Source of the DNA: 55-13 sp964501275
Lineage (GTDB): Bacteria; Armatimonadota; Fimbriimonadia; Fimbriimonadales; Fimbriimonadaceae
Direction of reading: 5' to 3'
NCBI GenBank assembly: GCA_964501275.1
Contig: CAZCSP010000002.1
Location: 1 to 64,000 of the forward strand
Length of the DNA: 64,000 bases
The translations under genes were made by a program, and so were the position numbers. Shown in pieces: positions 8,522-17,888 of this stretch; position 1 is the first letter of the stretch; every line of letters begins with the position of its first letter. The notes below the pieces were generated by a model that was given only the letters and a program-made list of their open reading frames with translations, had not been told where the DNA came from and made no database searches.

Positions 8522-9924
8522 TATCGGACTCCAGCCTCCTCGCCTTGCTTCTCGTCGGTAGCTTTGCGCTCCAGGTTTTGCTTGAACAAGAGATCCTTCA
8601 TTTCAAACATGTTAATCACCGGCAGGAATCGGATGAACAGCCACATCAGGAAGAAGAACAACCCGATGGTGCCAAAGAACATGGCGAAGTCCACGATGGT
8701 CGGGTAGTACATCCGGTCGCTGGCGGGCAGGTAGTTGCGGGTCAGCGACATCGGGATGATAACGAACCGCTCCAACCACATACCGTAGCTGATCGCAACG
8801 CAGACCAGCCAGATCAGCAAAGGCGTCCTCCGAGCCCAAGGTATCCATAAAACCTGGGGGATCACACCATTACAGATGATGAGCGACCAATAAGCCCAGT
8901 TATACGGACCAGAAAATCTCCACTGCGCCAACGCAACTTCCGCAGGGTTGGCCGAGTAATAGGCGTAGAAGACTTCCAGGATGTAGCCGTAGAAAACGAT
9001 CAATCCTGTCGCCAGCATGATCTTGCACATCCAGTCGATGTGCCGCATGGTGATCATGTCCCGCAGGCCATAGATGGCCCGCACCGGCAAGGCCAGCAGC
9101 AGCACCATCGCGAAACCCGCAAAGACCGCGCCCGCGACGAAGTACGGCGGGAAGACCGTGACGTTCCAACCCGGCACGATCGACATCGCAAAGTCGTAGG
9201 ACACGATGGTGTGGACCGAGAGTACGAGCGGAGCGCTCAAGCCCGCCAGGAGCAGGTAGGCCTGCTCATAGCGATGCCAATGCTTCATCGATCCGCGCCA
9301 GCCTAACGACAGGAATCCGAAGATGACCTTGACCGGCTTCTTGGTCGCCTTGTCGCGCAGAGTCGCCAAGTCGGGTATCAAACCGACGAACCAGAAGAGG
9401 ATCGAAACAAGCGCGTAGGTGGTGACCGCAAAAACGTCCCAGATAAGCGGCGACCGGAACTGCGGCCACAGCCCCATGATGTTGGGATAGGGCATCAGCC
9501 AGTAGGCCGCGACCCACGGACGTCCGGTATGCAAAAGCGGATATTGCGCGGCGCAAAGCACCGCGAAGAGGGTCATCGCCTCCGCAAAACGGTTAATGGA
9601 GTTGCGCCAGTTCTGCCGAACCAGCAGGAGGATCGCCGATATCAGCGTTCCCGCGTGGCCGATACCGATCCACCAAACAAAGTTGATGATGTCGAAGGCC
9701 CAGCCAGTGGGGATATTGTTGCCCCACACGCCGACGCCCTGATACAGAAGCCATCCCACCGAAAGAAGGAACAGGTTCATGATCATGAACGCAATGCCCA
9801 GCGTCATGTACCAGTTCTTCTTGTGGCGCTTGCTGTCCAGCACCATCGAACCGATGGTGTTATCGATCGAGGCGTACGTCTGTTCGCCGGTTATGAGTTG
9901 GTCGTTCAGAGGTTCTCGAGCCAT
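8521..9924 (-). CDS. actC: Alternative complex III quinol-binding subunit ActC (NrfD-like)
   Basis: Integral membrane quinol oxidation subunit, 467 residues, about 10 helices, homologous to NrfD/PsrC. The FVWWIGIGHAGTLISA stretch around residues 88-103 holds the His implicated in quinol binding, and DFAMSIVPGWNVTVFPPYF is a further family signature. The start is 1 bp after the actB stop. With ActB it forms the core that passes electrons from menaquinol to the iron-sulfur clusters. Assignment is secure from sequence and order. Confidence 0.94.
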   Translation of the reverse strand: MAREPLNDQLITGEQTYASIDNTIGSMVLDSKRHKKNWYMTLGIAFMIMNLFLLSVGWLLYQGVGVWGNNIPTGWAFDIINFVWWIGIGHAGTLISAILLLVRQNWRNSINRFAEAMTLFAVLCAAQYPLLHTGRPWVAAYWLMPYPNIMGLWPQFRSPLIWDVFAVTTYALVSILFWFVGLIPDLATLRDKATKKPVKVIFGFLSLGWRGSMKHWHRYEQAYLLLAGLSAPLVLSVHTIVSYDFAMSIVPGWNVTVFPPYFVAGAVFAGFAMVLLLALPVRAIYGLRDMITMRHIDWMCKIMLATGLIVFYGYILEVFYAYYSANPAEVALAQWRFSGPYNWAYWSLIICNGVIPQVLWIPWARRTPLLIWLVCVAISYGMWLERFVIIPMSLTRNYLPASDRMYYPTIVDFAMFFGTIGLFFFLMWLFIRFLPVINMFEMKDLLFKQNLERKATDEKQGEEAGVR

Positions 9925-9925
9925 C

Positions 9926-12900
9926 TTAAGCCGTAATCTCCGGATTTGGATTGCGAACTCGTCCGAGATAGCTCGTCCGTGGTCGGGTGTTTAATTCTTC
10001 CAATAGCAGGTAGCTTCTGCGGTCCTCGCGCATCTTGCTGACGCGGCTCTCCTTGTCGGCCACGTTGCCAAAGACGATCGCCTTGGTCGGACAAGCCTGT
10101 TGACAGGCCGTGACGACCTCGCCGTCCTTGATGTCGCGCCCCTGCTTCTTCGCCTCGATGCGCGTGTCGTTGATACGCTGGACGCAGTAGGTGCACTTCT
10201 CCATGATTCCCCGACCCCGCATGGTGACGTCCGGGTTCTGAACCATCTTCAGCATGCTCCGGCCGTTGTTCTTCTCGGCGGTGACCTTTCCGGGAAGGCT
10301 GAAGCTCTTGTCGCCGACCTTCTTGGTGGGGTGATCCATCTCCTTCACCATGTACTGGTCCTGGTTGTCCACGTAGTTCAGATAGTTGAATCGCCGCACC
10401 TTGTAGGGGCAGTTGTTAGAGCAGTACCGAGTTCCGACGCACCGGTTGTAAACCATCTGGTTCAAACCTTCATGGCTGTGGACCGTTGCGCCCACCGGGC
10501 AGACCGGTTCGCAGGGCGCCTTCTCGCAGTGGACGCACATCACCGGCTGATGGACAGTCTCCTCCGGAGCGCTCGGGTCGCCGACATAGTAGCGATCCAG
10601 ACGAATCCAGTGCAGTTCGCGACCTCGTTTCACCTGCTCCTTGCCTACCACCGGGATGTTGTTCTCGGCCTGACATGCCGTAACGCAGGCGTTGCACCCG
10701 ATGCAGGTGTTCAGGTCGATGGTCATCCCCCACTGCGGACCATCGAAGTCGAACACCTTGTCGGGATACATCGAAACGTCCTCGACATGGTGCTTGTTTT
10801 CGGGAGTCAGGGTCGGATCATGCTTCCACTCCGTCAAGGTGCCAGAGCGAACGATGTCGCGCCCTTCCATCGAGTGGTGAATCTGAACGGTCGAAAGAGC
10901 AAAGGTGCCCTTCCCCTTCGTCAGCTTGCCGCCCGACCCCCAGGCAAGGCTGTCGGATCGGCGCATGGGGTAGGCGTTGAAACCGGCATTCACGGCGATT
11001 GTGCCGCCCACCGTTCGACCATAGCCCAATAGGACGGTCACCACCTCGTCGGGGTGGCCTGGCATCGTCCAAACTCCGCCCCTGACCGTCTGACCGTTAA
11101 ACTCCAGAACCACCTCATCTTCATCCTGGACTCCCAGCGACTGAGCCATCTGAGGGCTGATATGGATGGCGTTGTCCCAGGTGATCTTGCTGAGCGGCTT
11201 CGGAAGCTCTTGAAGCCAGCCGCTGTTGGCATAGCGGCCATCGAAGACATTGGAGTCCTCCCGCAGGATGACCTCGACGCCCGAGACGGGCGTCGGTATC
11301 GAGGGAGCCGAACCCACGACGCTGATCGGCACGTCGTTGGGCTTCGAATTCGGAATGATGCCCGCGTTCAGCGCGATATCCCAATCCTTCCCCGCCACTC
11401 GACCGGCATACGACGCCTTCAGGATGTCGTGCCCCGACCTCGCGTCCCCCGCCGCCCTACTTAAGAATTCGACATGAGACTTGCTCTCGAATAAGGGCGC
11501 AATGAGCGGCTGGATCAGCGACACTGTGCCGTCGTAGCCCCGAATATCGCCCCACTCCTCCAAATAATGAGTTAGGGGCAGACTCCAATCGCACTTCTCG
11601 CTGGTCTCATCGAAGTGGGAAGCATGGTGGACCTTTAGCTTCGCACTCGCGAGCACGTTGGCAAAGTCCAAGTCGGCGGGTGCATTGTAAGCCGGGTTGC
11701 CACCAAGTATCAGCAGAACGTCGACCTTCTTGGACTTGATCGCCTCCGTCAACTGCCGAATCGACGCAAGTTGGTCGTCCGGGCCAAAGTCGATGCGCGG
11801 ACCATGGAAGACTGTCTTGCCGTTGTTGCCCAGCTTTTCATTGATCGCATGACAAAGATGGTGGACCGCCGCTGGTTGATCGGCACCGGGGATCACAATC
11901 GAAGCCCCTGCGTTGGCCTGAAGATCAGCGACAACCTTGCTCAGGACCGTCAGATCGACCGGCGATTTCCCGGCCTGCGCATCGACGCCCAGCAAGTTGG
12001 CCAAAGCCGCCGCGACGCCCCCGATCTCGGACGCCTTCATCGCCCACCGATGGTCGGCGTTCGTGCCTGTAATTGTCGGAAAGCTCTCGAACTGGTACAG
12101 ACGGTTCATATCCCCGCCCGTCACCTCGATCCGCCGCCCTTCGGCAAAATCCCTCGCGTAGCGCAGATGCCCCGGCCCCGTCATCAGAAAGTCGGAGTCT
12201 AGGGAGACGATCACCTTGGCCTGGCTGAAGTCGTAAGTCGTATTGACCACCCGACCATAGGCGGACTTCGAACCCGCCCGAGCATTGTCCTGCCCCACCG
12301 GGTCCCAGCTATGCCAGGTGGCGGCCGGGTAGGCCTTTAAAAACGCCTGAATCGCTGAGGCATAAAGCGGAGACGCCACCGTTTCGGTGAGGATTCGGAC
12401 GCCTGCGCCACCCGTCGCTCGCTGTTCCGCCAAAGCCTGTCGCAGAACCTTTTCGCACTCTTCCCAGGTGCTGATATCTCCGCCCTGCTGAACGTTCTGC
12501 AGTCGATCGGGATCGTACATCGAGAGGATGGACGCCTGCATGATGGCGCTGCTGGAACCCCGGCTCTCCGGGTGGTCAGGGTTGCCGTCCACCTTGGTCG
12601 GACGCCCCTCGTGCTGCTCCACCAAGACGCCCACGCCATAACCGCACATCGGCATCGCGCTCGCATAGAATAGCGGCTTGCCGGGAATAACCTCTTCGGG
12701 CTGCCTGACATAGGGAACGGCCTTATCTTGGTCCATGAATGGACCCCGGCATCCCGCCAAGCCCGCCAATGCGATGGAGGCGCCCATCACTTTGAGCATC
12801 GTGCGCCGGTCGATCTCCAGCAGGGTCCGCCGATGCGGGAACTCGTCTTCCAGCCAGTTTTGAAACTCTTGGGTGTCTGCGATCTGCTCCAGGCTGCGCC

Positions 12901-12985
12901 AATAGCGCTTGCCCCCCTGCCCGGAGAGCTTTTCCCGGATCGCGTCTAGGTCCAATCTTCCTTGAGTTTGTTCTTTAACTTCCAT
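9926..12985 (-). CDS. actB: Alternative complex III iron-sulfur subunit ActB
   Basis: Large periplasmic subunit, 1019 residues from the ATG at 12985; a TTG at 13000 would add five residues. The N-terminus has a Tat-like DRRTMLKVMGASIALAG. Residues about 90-700 resemble a molybdopterin oxidoreductase fold, which in ACIII carries no cofactor. The C-terminal third is a four-cluster ferredoxin domain with CIGCNACVTAC, CVHCEKAPCEPVCP, CVGTRYCSNNCP and CTYCV...CQQACP. In known ACIII these hold three [4Fe-4S] and one [3Fe-4S] cluster. The length and the fusion of both domains are normal for ActB. Confidence 0.94.
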   Translation of the reverse strand: MEVKEQTQGRLDLDAIREKLSGQGGKRYWRSLEQIADTQEFQNWLEDEFPHRRTLLEIDRRTMLKVMGASIALAGLAGCRGPFMDQDKAVPYVRQPEEVIPGKPLFYASAMPMCGYGVGVLVEQHEGRPTKVDGNPDHPESRGSSSAIMQASILSMYDPDRLQNVQQGGDISTWEECEKVLRQALAEQRATGGAGVRILTETVASPLYASAIQAFLKAYPAATWHSWDPVGQDNARAGSKSAYGRVVNTTYDFSQAKVIVSLDSDFLMTGPGHLRYARDFAEGRRIEVTGGDMNRLYQFESFPTITGTNADHRWAMKASEIGGVAAALANLLGVDAQAGKSPVDLTVLSKVVADLQANAGASIVIPGADQPAAVHHLCHAINEKLGNNGKTVFHGPRIDFGPDDQLASIRQLTEAIKSKKVDVLLILGGNPAYNAPADLDFANVLASAKLKVHHASHFDETSEKCDWSLPLTHYLEEWGDIRGYDGTVSLIQPLIAPLFESKSHVEFLSRAAGDARSGHDILKASYAGRVAGKDWDIALNAGIIPNSKPNDVPISVVGSAPSIPTPVSGVEVILREDSNVFDGRYANSGWLQELPKPLSKITWDNAIHISPQMAQSLGVQDEDEVVLEFNGQTVRGGVWTMPGHPDEVVTVLLGYGRTVGGTIAVNAGFNAYPMRRSDSLAWGSGGKLTKGKGTFALSTVQIHHSMEGRDIVRSGTLTEWKHDPTLTPENKHHVEDVSMYPDKVFDFDGPQWGMTIDLNTCIGCNACVTACQAENNIPVVGKEQVKRGRELHWIRLDRYYVGDPSAPEETVHQPVMCVHCEKAPCEPVCPVGATVHSHEGLNQMVYNRCVGTRYCSNNCPYKVRRFNYLNYVDNQDQYMVKEMDHPTKKVGDKSFSLPGKVTAEKNNGRSMLKMVQNPDVTMRGRGIMEKCTYCVQRINDTRIEAKKQGRDIKDGEVVTACQQACPTKAIVFGNVADKESRVSKMREDRRSYLLLEELNTRPRTSYLGRVRNPNPEITA

Positions 12986-13006
12986 CAATCCCCAATCCAA
13001 AACCCT

Positions 13007-13759
13007 CTAGTGGTGACACACCGCACAGTCGGACAACTGCTGCACCTTCACCCCATACTTCTTGATCAGCTCCCGCCCCTTCTCCCGGAAGGCCGCGTCG
13101 TTCGTCCCTCGGCTGAAGTCCCCCTGCATCTCCTTGTGCTCAACTGCGTTCAGCTTTTCGCCTGACTGAATCTTCCAATACAGATTGAAAACCCGCTGTC
13201 GCCCGGAGCCGTGGGCGCTGTGCTCGTCCTCATGCAGATACCGCTCGGGAGCCCGGTGGCACTCCAGGCACCACTGCATCTGAAACTCGTTACCCTTGTA
13301 GGTGATATGCTGCTGCTGCATCGGACCATGGCAGGTGTTGCAACTGATCCCCCGCGTGATGTGGATGCTGTGGTTGAAGTAGACGAACTCGGGAACCTTG
13401 TTGACCTTGTTCCACTTGATCGGTGTATTCGTCTCGTAGCTCTCCCTTACCGGCCCCAAGAGGGGCGAATTGGTCCAGATCTGCGAGTGGCAGCTCATAC
13501 AGGTCTCAGTCGCCGGGAACCCGGCCTCGGGCGAGGTTTCGACCGCCGTGTGGCAATAGCGGCAGTCGATGCCCAACTCCCAAACATGGTGCTGATGACT
13601 GAACGGAACCGGCTGATTGATCGGAACCTGCAGCTTCGTGTTCGCCGGGGAACGAGAAATGGCCGCGACGGCAACTCCCACAATAAGTGGGGACAGCAAG
13701 CCCAATATCAGGCTCGCCCGCGCGACGTAGTTGGCGGCAGGTTTAAATATCTGCGGCAT
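13007..13759 (-). CDS. actA: Alternative complex III pentaheme cytochrome c ActA
   Basis: First gene of the operon, 250 residues. An N-terminal membrane anchor (about 15-37) is followed by five heme sites: CRYCH, CMSCH, CNTCH, CLECH and CAVCH, the last at the C-terminus. Five CxxCH motifs are the normal ActA count. The protein receives electrons from ActB and hands them to ActE or the oxidase. A palindrome containing a TTGACA sequence lies about 80 bp upstream. Confidence 0.94.
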   Translation of the reverse strand: MPQIFKPAANYVARASLILGLLSPLIVGVAVAAISRSPANTKLQVPINQPVPFSHQHHVWELGIDCRYCHTAVETSPEAGFPATETCMSCHSQIWTNSPLLGPVRESYETNTPIKWNKVNKVPEFVYFNHSIHITRGISCNTCHGPMQQQHITYKGNEFQMQWCLECHRAPERYLHEDEHSAHGSGRQRVFNLYWKIQSGEKLNAVEHKEMQGDFSRGTNDAAFREKGRELIKKYGVKVQQLSDCAVCHH

Positions 13760-13840
13760 CGTATTGCTCCAGTCGATCGTGAAAACGCATTCCTAACTCA
13801 TCCCTGAACGGAACCGGCGCGGATTGTACCGAGCCGAATC

Positions 13841-13856
13841 TTGACATTGCTGTCAA
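13841..13856 (-). promoter_or_regulatory. actA: Palindrome upstream of actA, candidate operator or -35 region
   Basis: The sequence TTGACAGCAATGTCAA (minus strand) is a perfect 6-bp inverted repeat with a 4-base spacer, 82 bp upstream of the actA start and just after the ctaAB stop. The left half matches a -35 box; a TACAAT follows after 22 bp, too far for a standard sigma-70 pair. It is a candidate regulator site for the respiratory operon. Confidence 0.4.
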
Positions 13857-13857
13857 C

Positions 13858-15804
13858 TTAGAAAATCCCAAGGGGCCACCTCTGGTCCACAGCGACCGCC
13901 AAAAACAGCAGCGCCAGGTACAGCATCGAATAATGAAAGAGGGCGCTGGCCTCTTTCCGCTCGATCCGCTTTGCCAGTTGTACGCAAAACCGGATCAGCA
14001 AGAGGTCGAAAATAATGACAGACACCAGGAAAATCATCCCAGACGCCCCCGCAAAAAACGGCGCGAGGCTAAGGGCCACCGTCAAGGCCGTGTAGAACGA
14101 AATCTGAGACACAGTTGCGCGCTCGCCCTTCGCTACCGGAAGCATCGGCACTCCGGCTTCGGCATAGTCGTCCTTCAACAGAAGCGCCAGAGCCCAGAAG
14201 TGGACGGGAGTCCAGATGAAGATAAGCGCGAACATCCACCAGGCCATCGCGTCGAGACTGCCCGTCACTGCGACCCAACCCACCATCGGCGGCACCGAAC
14301 CCGCCGCGCCCCCGATCACGATATTCTGCCAAGTCCGCCGCTTCAGGTAGAGCGTATAGATGCAGACATAGAACGCCTGCCCCGCCAAGGCGATCATCGC
14401 CGCCCAAAGATTGGCCCCCGCCCAGAGAATCGCGAAGCTGCCGACCGTTAGCAGAATAGAAAAATTGACGGCGGCGGCGGTGGATACGGAGTGGGTAACC
14501 GTAGGCCTCTCGGCGGTTCGGTTCATTCGTCCATCGATGTCCCGGTCTACCACCATGTTCATCACATTGGCGGCCCCCGCACTCAGATACCCTCCGACCA
14601 TGACCGCCACAAACGGAATCAAGCCCGGCCAGCCTTTGGCCGCCGCAAACATAGCGGCTCCGGCGGTGAATATAAGAAGAGATATGACACGCGGCTTAGT
14701 GAGCTCGATATAAGCGTGAATCATCTGCTTTATCGTGGCCTTTCCGCCCTCCGCCCTCGCCCCCTCCACCTTTGAAGCGTCGCTCATCATTGCCGCCGCC
14801 AAAGCCACGATCATCGAGATAAACAGCACATCGCCCAGCACCAGGTGGACCATCTGCATCCAGATTGGGGCGCCCAACTGCACGTTGACCAGCCCCATCA
14901 GCAACTGTCCACCGAAGGCGACGACCATGATTCGCGACGCCTTGCGAACCAGCCCGTTAGGGCGAAGATTGGCGAGGAGCCCCGCCATCAGACAGACATA
15001 CAGCCCGGCCGCAACCGAAATGTAGGGGTGCAGAGGCTGGAGACGGATCATCCAGTGGGATTCCGGCTGGGCCGCCGCGAGCAAAACGTTCTGTACCGGC
15101 ATCAGGGTGTGACTGAGCGCCGCCACCGCGCCCGACACTGCCAGGGCCATCATCGATAGAACGCCAACAACGCCTAGCGGAATGATCGAGGCGTTACCTC
15201 GAATTTCGATCCTCCCCCTACCCATTGCGCTCATCGCAGCGAGGGCGATGGAACTTACGAGGAGCATGGTCGAGATCACATGGAACGACATCACCCCGAC
15301 CCTGGCCCCCGAGTCGTTCTCCGCCACCAGCTTGAACAGCACCAGAATGGCGCCAATCGCCCCTTCGATCAGAGTGAAGGAAAGAGCGACCACCGAAAAC
15401 AGCCTTGCCTGGTGCCCTTTGGAAAAGTGCCGGAAGGCCATCCAGACCAACGCGACGGCGAAGACGCCGCAAAGGGAGGTTGAAAGCCGATGCGATCCCT
15501 CGATCCATCGAGCGATCTCTCCATTCATCGGCTGATGGCTCAGGTCCAGTAACGGCCACTGGGCCCCGCCGCCATCGCCCGACTTGGAGGCGCGTACGAA
15601 CACGCCCCATGCCACCGCCGCCAAATTGTAGATGAGAACGAACCACGCGAAGGTCGCAAACCTCGAAGCGGAGCGGGAGATGGAGGGCTCTTGAATCCCG
15701 GCGATAATCGCCGGATCAGCGGCCTGGCGGTCGGCCTGGCTAGAATCTGACTCTAAACAATCGCTTGAGTCGGGATGGGCGGTGTTGATCTTCAAGGAAT
15801 CCAC
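13858..15804 (-). CDS. ctaAB: Fused heme A synthase / heme O synthase (CtaA-CtaB)
   Basis: 648-residue membrane protein fusing both steps of heme A synthesis for the neighbouring oxidase. Residues about 45-345 are CtaA/COX15-like with four heme-liganding His (EGSHRL, MSFHVI, PLHPYI, QMVHLV). Residues about 360-648 are CtaB/COX10, starting YIELTKPRVISLLI, with the prenyl-diphosphate motif NMVVDRDIDGRMNR and VHFWALALLLKDDYAEAG. A 40-residue Ser/Asp-rich N-terminal tail precedes the first helix. The start is GTG at 15804. The order CtaA-CtaB in one chain is less common than separate genes. It is divergent from a tetR gene. Confidence 0.93.
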   Translation of the reverse strand: MDSLKINTAHPDSSDCLESDSSQADRQAADPAIIAGIQEPSISRSASRFATFAWFVLIYNLAAVAWGVFVRASKSGDGGGAQWPLLDLSHQPMNGEIARWIEGSHRLSTSLCGVFAVALVWMAFRHFSKGHQARLFSVVALSFTLIEGAIGAILVLFKLVAENDSGARVGVMSFHVISTMLLVSSIALAAMSAMGRGRIEIRGNASIIPLGVVGVLSMMALAVSGAVAALSHTLMPVQNVLLAAAQPESHWMIRLQPLHPYISVAAGLYVCLMAGLLANLRPNGLVRKASRIMVVAFGGQLLMGLVNVQLGAPIWMQMVHLVLGDVLFISMIVALAAAMMSDASKVEGARAEGGKATIKQMIHAYIELTKPRVISLLIFTAGAAMFAAAKGWPGLIPFVAVMVGGYLSAGAANVMNMVVDRDIDGRMNRTAERPTVTHSVSTAAAVNFSILLTVGSFAILWAGANLWAAMIALAGQAFYVCIYTLYLKRRTWQNIVIGGAAGSVPPMVGWVAVTGSLDAMAWWMFALIFIWTPVHFWALALLLKDDYAEAGVPMLPVAKGERATVSQISFYTALTVALSLAPFFAGASGMIFLVSVIIFDLLLIRFCVQLAKRIERKEASALFHYSMLYLALLFLAVAVDQRWPLGIF

Positions 15805-15809
15805 TTAGA

Positions 15810-15894
15810 GTTTGGCAAAGCGGAACCTCTTAAAGCAAGTGTTAAGGGGTCAAAGTTTCAGTTTAGAGTGAAAGTTCACCCCAATTTGCCAAAC
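15810..15894. promoter_or_regulatory. Spaced inverted repeat between ctaAB and tetR
   Basis: GTTTGGCAAA at 15810-15819 and its exact complement TTTGCCAAAC at 15885-15894 flank the ctaAB promoter region, 65 bp apart. Between them lies a second imperfect pair, GGGGTCAA and TTCACCCC. Spaced half sites next to a divergent tetR suggest operator sites for that regulator, but this is inference. Confidence 0.4.
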
Positions 15895-15989
15895 CGAACG
15901 GTTTCCACGTAGAATAGGGTCGTTTTTAGACTCCGGTTTGCGCACTGCCCTCTAAAACGTGCAACGCAAGGCCGGAATGAGGTGTTGGA

Positions 15990-16592
15990 TTGGCCGGAAC
16001 GAAGACGACGACGAGAGATCAGATACTCGATGCCACCGAGCGGATCATGGCCCGCTATGGCTTTCGAAAGATGACGATGGAAGACATCGCCAAGGAAGCC
16101 CGTTTGGGGCGTCGCACCATTTACCTCTACTTCAAGAACAAGGAAGACGTTGCCCTATCTTCAATCGGCCGGGTCGTAGAGCTAGCCCAAGAGCGGATGA
16201 AAGAGATTCTCGCCGACGAAGGTACTGACATCGAGGAACGGTTACGCCTGATGCTGATCGAGCGGGTGATGAGCCGGGTGAGGGCGGTGGCCAACTACCA
16301 CGAGAGCCTGGACGAAATCTTCGAGGTCGTGCGCCCCGCCTACATCGAGCGCCGCAAGCACTACTTCTTTGTCGAGCAGGACTTGATCAACCAGGCTCTG
16401 GAGGTTGGCAACGGCCAAGAAAAAATGTTCGTTCCCAACCCGATGGGTACCGCCGCCATCCTCCTCCAAGCCACCAACGCCTACCTCCCCTACAGCCTAA
16501 GCGTCCGAGAATTAGGCAACCCCGAACAGATTGAAAAACAGCTCCGGCTCATGGTCGATCTGCTAATTCGGGGGATTACCAGCCCAAGCTAG
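15990..16592 (+). CDS. TetR-family transcriptional regulator
   Basis: 200 residues, one-component DNA-binding repressor type. The N-terminal helix-turn-helix covers about residues 8-55: DQILDATERIMARYGFRKMTMEDIAKEAR then LGRRTIYLYFKNKEDV, a clear TetR signature split here by the helix turn. The C-terminal ligand domain is not recognisable. The TTG start is chosen because GGAATGAGGTG lies just upstream and no ATG is in frame. It is divergent from ctaAB with a spaced inverted repeat between them, so it may control heme A synthesis; the ligand is unknown. Confidence 0.85.
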   Translation: MAGTKTTTRDQILDATERIMARYGFRKMTMEDIAKEARLGRRTIYLYFKNKEDVALSSIGRVVELAQERMKEILADEGTDIEERLRLMLIERVMSRVRAVANYHESLDEIFEVVRPAYIERRKHYFFVEQDLINQALEVGNGQEKMFVPNPMGTAAILLQATNAYLPYSLSVRELGNPEQIEKQLRLMVDLLIRGITSPS

Positions 16593-16595
16593 TTT

Positions 16596-16754
16596 GGAGT
16601 GCTAAGTGCTAAGTGCGAAGTGCGAAGTGCTAAGTGCGGAGAGTTCACGAAACTTTCCTGATTTGTCCGACCCGTCCGATTCGTCAGATAGGTAAGATCA
16701 GAGAACCCACGCCTGCGACCTTCGCACTCAGAACTTCGCACTCCGCACTCAGGC
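16596..16754. repeat. Nested inverted repeat with AGTGCGAAGTGC arms
   Basis: Left arm 16596-16643 is a tandem of AAGTGC-type units; right arm 16720-16754 is the reverse complement type. The inner part (16655-16700) holds the words TTGTCCGAC and GTCAGATAGGTAAGATC, similar in composition to the core of the element at 22062. The right arm supplies the stop codon of the M42 peptidase gene. The same arms occur inside sufS at 52680-52822. Confidence 0.75.
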
Positions 16755-17804
16755 AAACCCGTACTCACCCTTATCCGCATCCTCGATATACCGCGCCAGT
16801 AGATCGACGCAGGCATCCACATCCCCCTGATGCACCGTCTCGTTCACCGTATGCACGTAGCGAGTAGGGATCGACAGCGTGAGAGCAGGGATACCCCCGT
16901 GCAGCCTCTGCACCGCCCCCGCATCCGTCCCGCCCGCGGGCAGGATTTCGACCTGGTGATTGATCTTCTTCTTCTCGGCGATCGTGCGGAAGTGCTCGAA
17001 CACCTTCGGATGGCAGATAAGAGAGCTGTCCAGGAACTTGATCGCGGCTCCTGCCCCCAGTTTGGTCACATGGTCCTGCTCCGGAATCCCCGGGATGTCG
17101 TTCGCGAGAGTGATGTCCAAAGCGATGCAGACGTCGGGTTGGATAGCCCAACCACTGGCCGCCGCTCCCCGCAGGCCTATCTCCTCCTGAACCGTCGCCA
17201 CCGCATGGACCTCTATTGCGTGGTCCTTGCAAGCCTTCAACGCCTCGATCATCACATAGAGCCCCACCCGGTCGTCCATCGCCTTACAGGTGCAGAGATC
17301 GCCCATCTGCTGGAAGGTCCGGTTCATGGTCACCATGTCCCCGATCCGCACTTTCGCCTTGGCCTCTTCCCCGCCTAAACCGGTATCGACGAAGAAGTTG
17401 TTCGTGTCCTGCTTCGCGCCCGCCTCGGCCTCGGTCAGCATGTGCTTGGGTTTGGTGCCATACATCAGGACCCCGTTGCGCGGGCCATCTTTGGTGTGGA
17501 CAAAGACGCGCTGGGCGTTCATCTGGCGAGGGTCCCAGCCGCCGAGGGTTTGGAGTCGCAGAAAGCCCTTGTCGTCAATGAACTTCACCACAAACCCGAT
17601 CTCGTCCATATGAGCCGCGATCATCAGCTTCTTGGCGTCCTTGCCCTTCTTGGTCGCCTTCTTCACGCAGTGCAGACTGCCCATGCGGTCGGTGTGAAAG
17701 TCGCAGATGCCTTTCAGCTCTTTCTTCACGATGTCGCGGATGGCGTCTTCTTGGCCAGGAACGCCGTGAGCTTCGGTCAGGCGCTTGAGGAGATCGGTAT
17801 TCAT
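16749..17804 (-). CDS. M42 family metallo-aminopeptidase
   Basis: Cytoplasmic dinuclear-zinc aminopeptidase of the M42 (glutamyl aminopeptidase/TET) family, 351 residues from the ATG at 17804; a longer frame upstream lacks homology. Metal and catalytic sites are visible: AHMDEIGFVV, CKAMDDRVGLYV, the Glu pair in TVQEEIGLRGA, ALDITLANDIPG and the His in RYVHTVNETV. It probably trims peptides after proteasome-like or Lon digestion. The stop codon lies within an intergenic inverted repeat. The gene is divergent from the broken monooxygenase-like gene. Confidence 0.93.
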   Translation of the reverse strand: MNTDLLKRLTEAHGVPGQEDAIRDIVKKELKGICDFHTDRMGSLHCVKKATKKGKDAKKLMIAAHMDEIGFVVKFIDDKGFLRLQTLGGWDPRQMNAQRVFVHTKDGPRNGVLMYGTKPKHMLTEAEAGAKQDTNNFFVDTGLGGEEAKAKVRIGDMVTMNRTFQQMGDLCTCKAMDDRVGLYVMIEALKACKDHAIEVHAVATVQEEIGLRGAAASGWAIQPDVCIALDITLANDIPGIPEQDHVTKLGAGAAIKFLDSSLICHPKVFEHFRTIAEKKKINHQVEILPAGGTDAGAVQRLHGGIPALTLSIPTRYVHTVNETVHQGDVDACVDLLARYIEDADKGEYGFA

Positions 17805-17888
17805 TGTCCGTCTTTTACCTGAAATAAGGTTATCACAGTTCCTTTGGGCGAACCGTTCCACCTCAAACCTCGTTGGATGAGGCAACAG

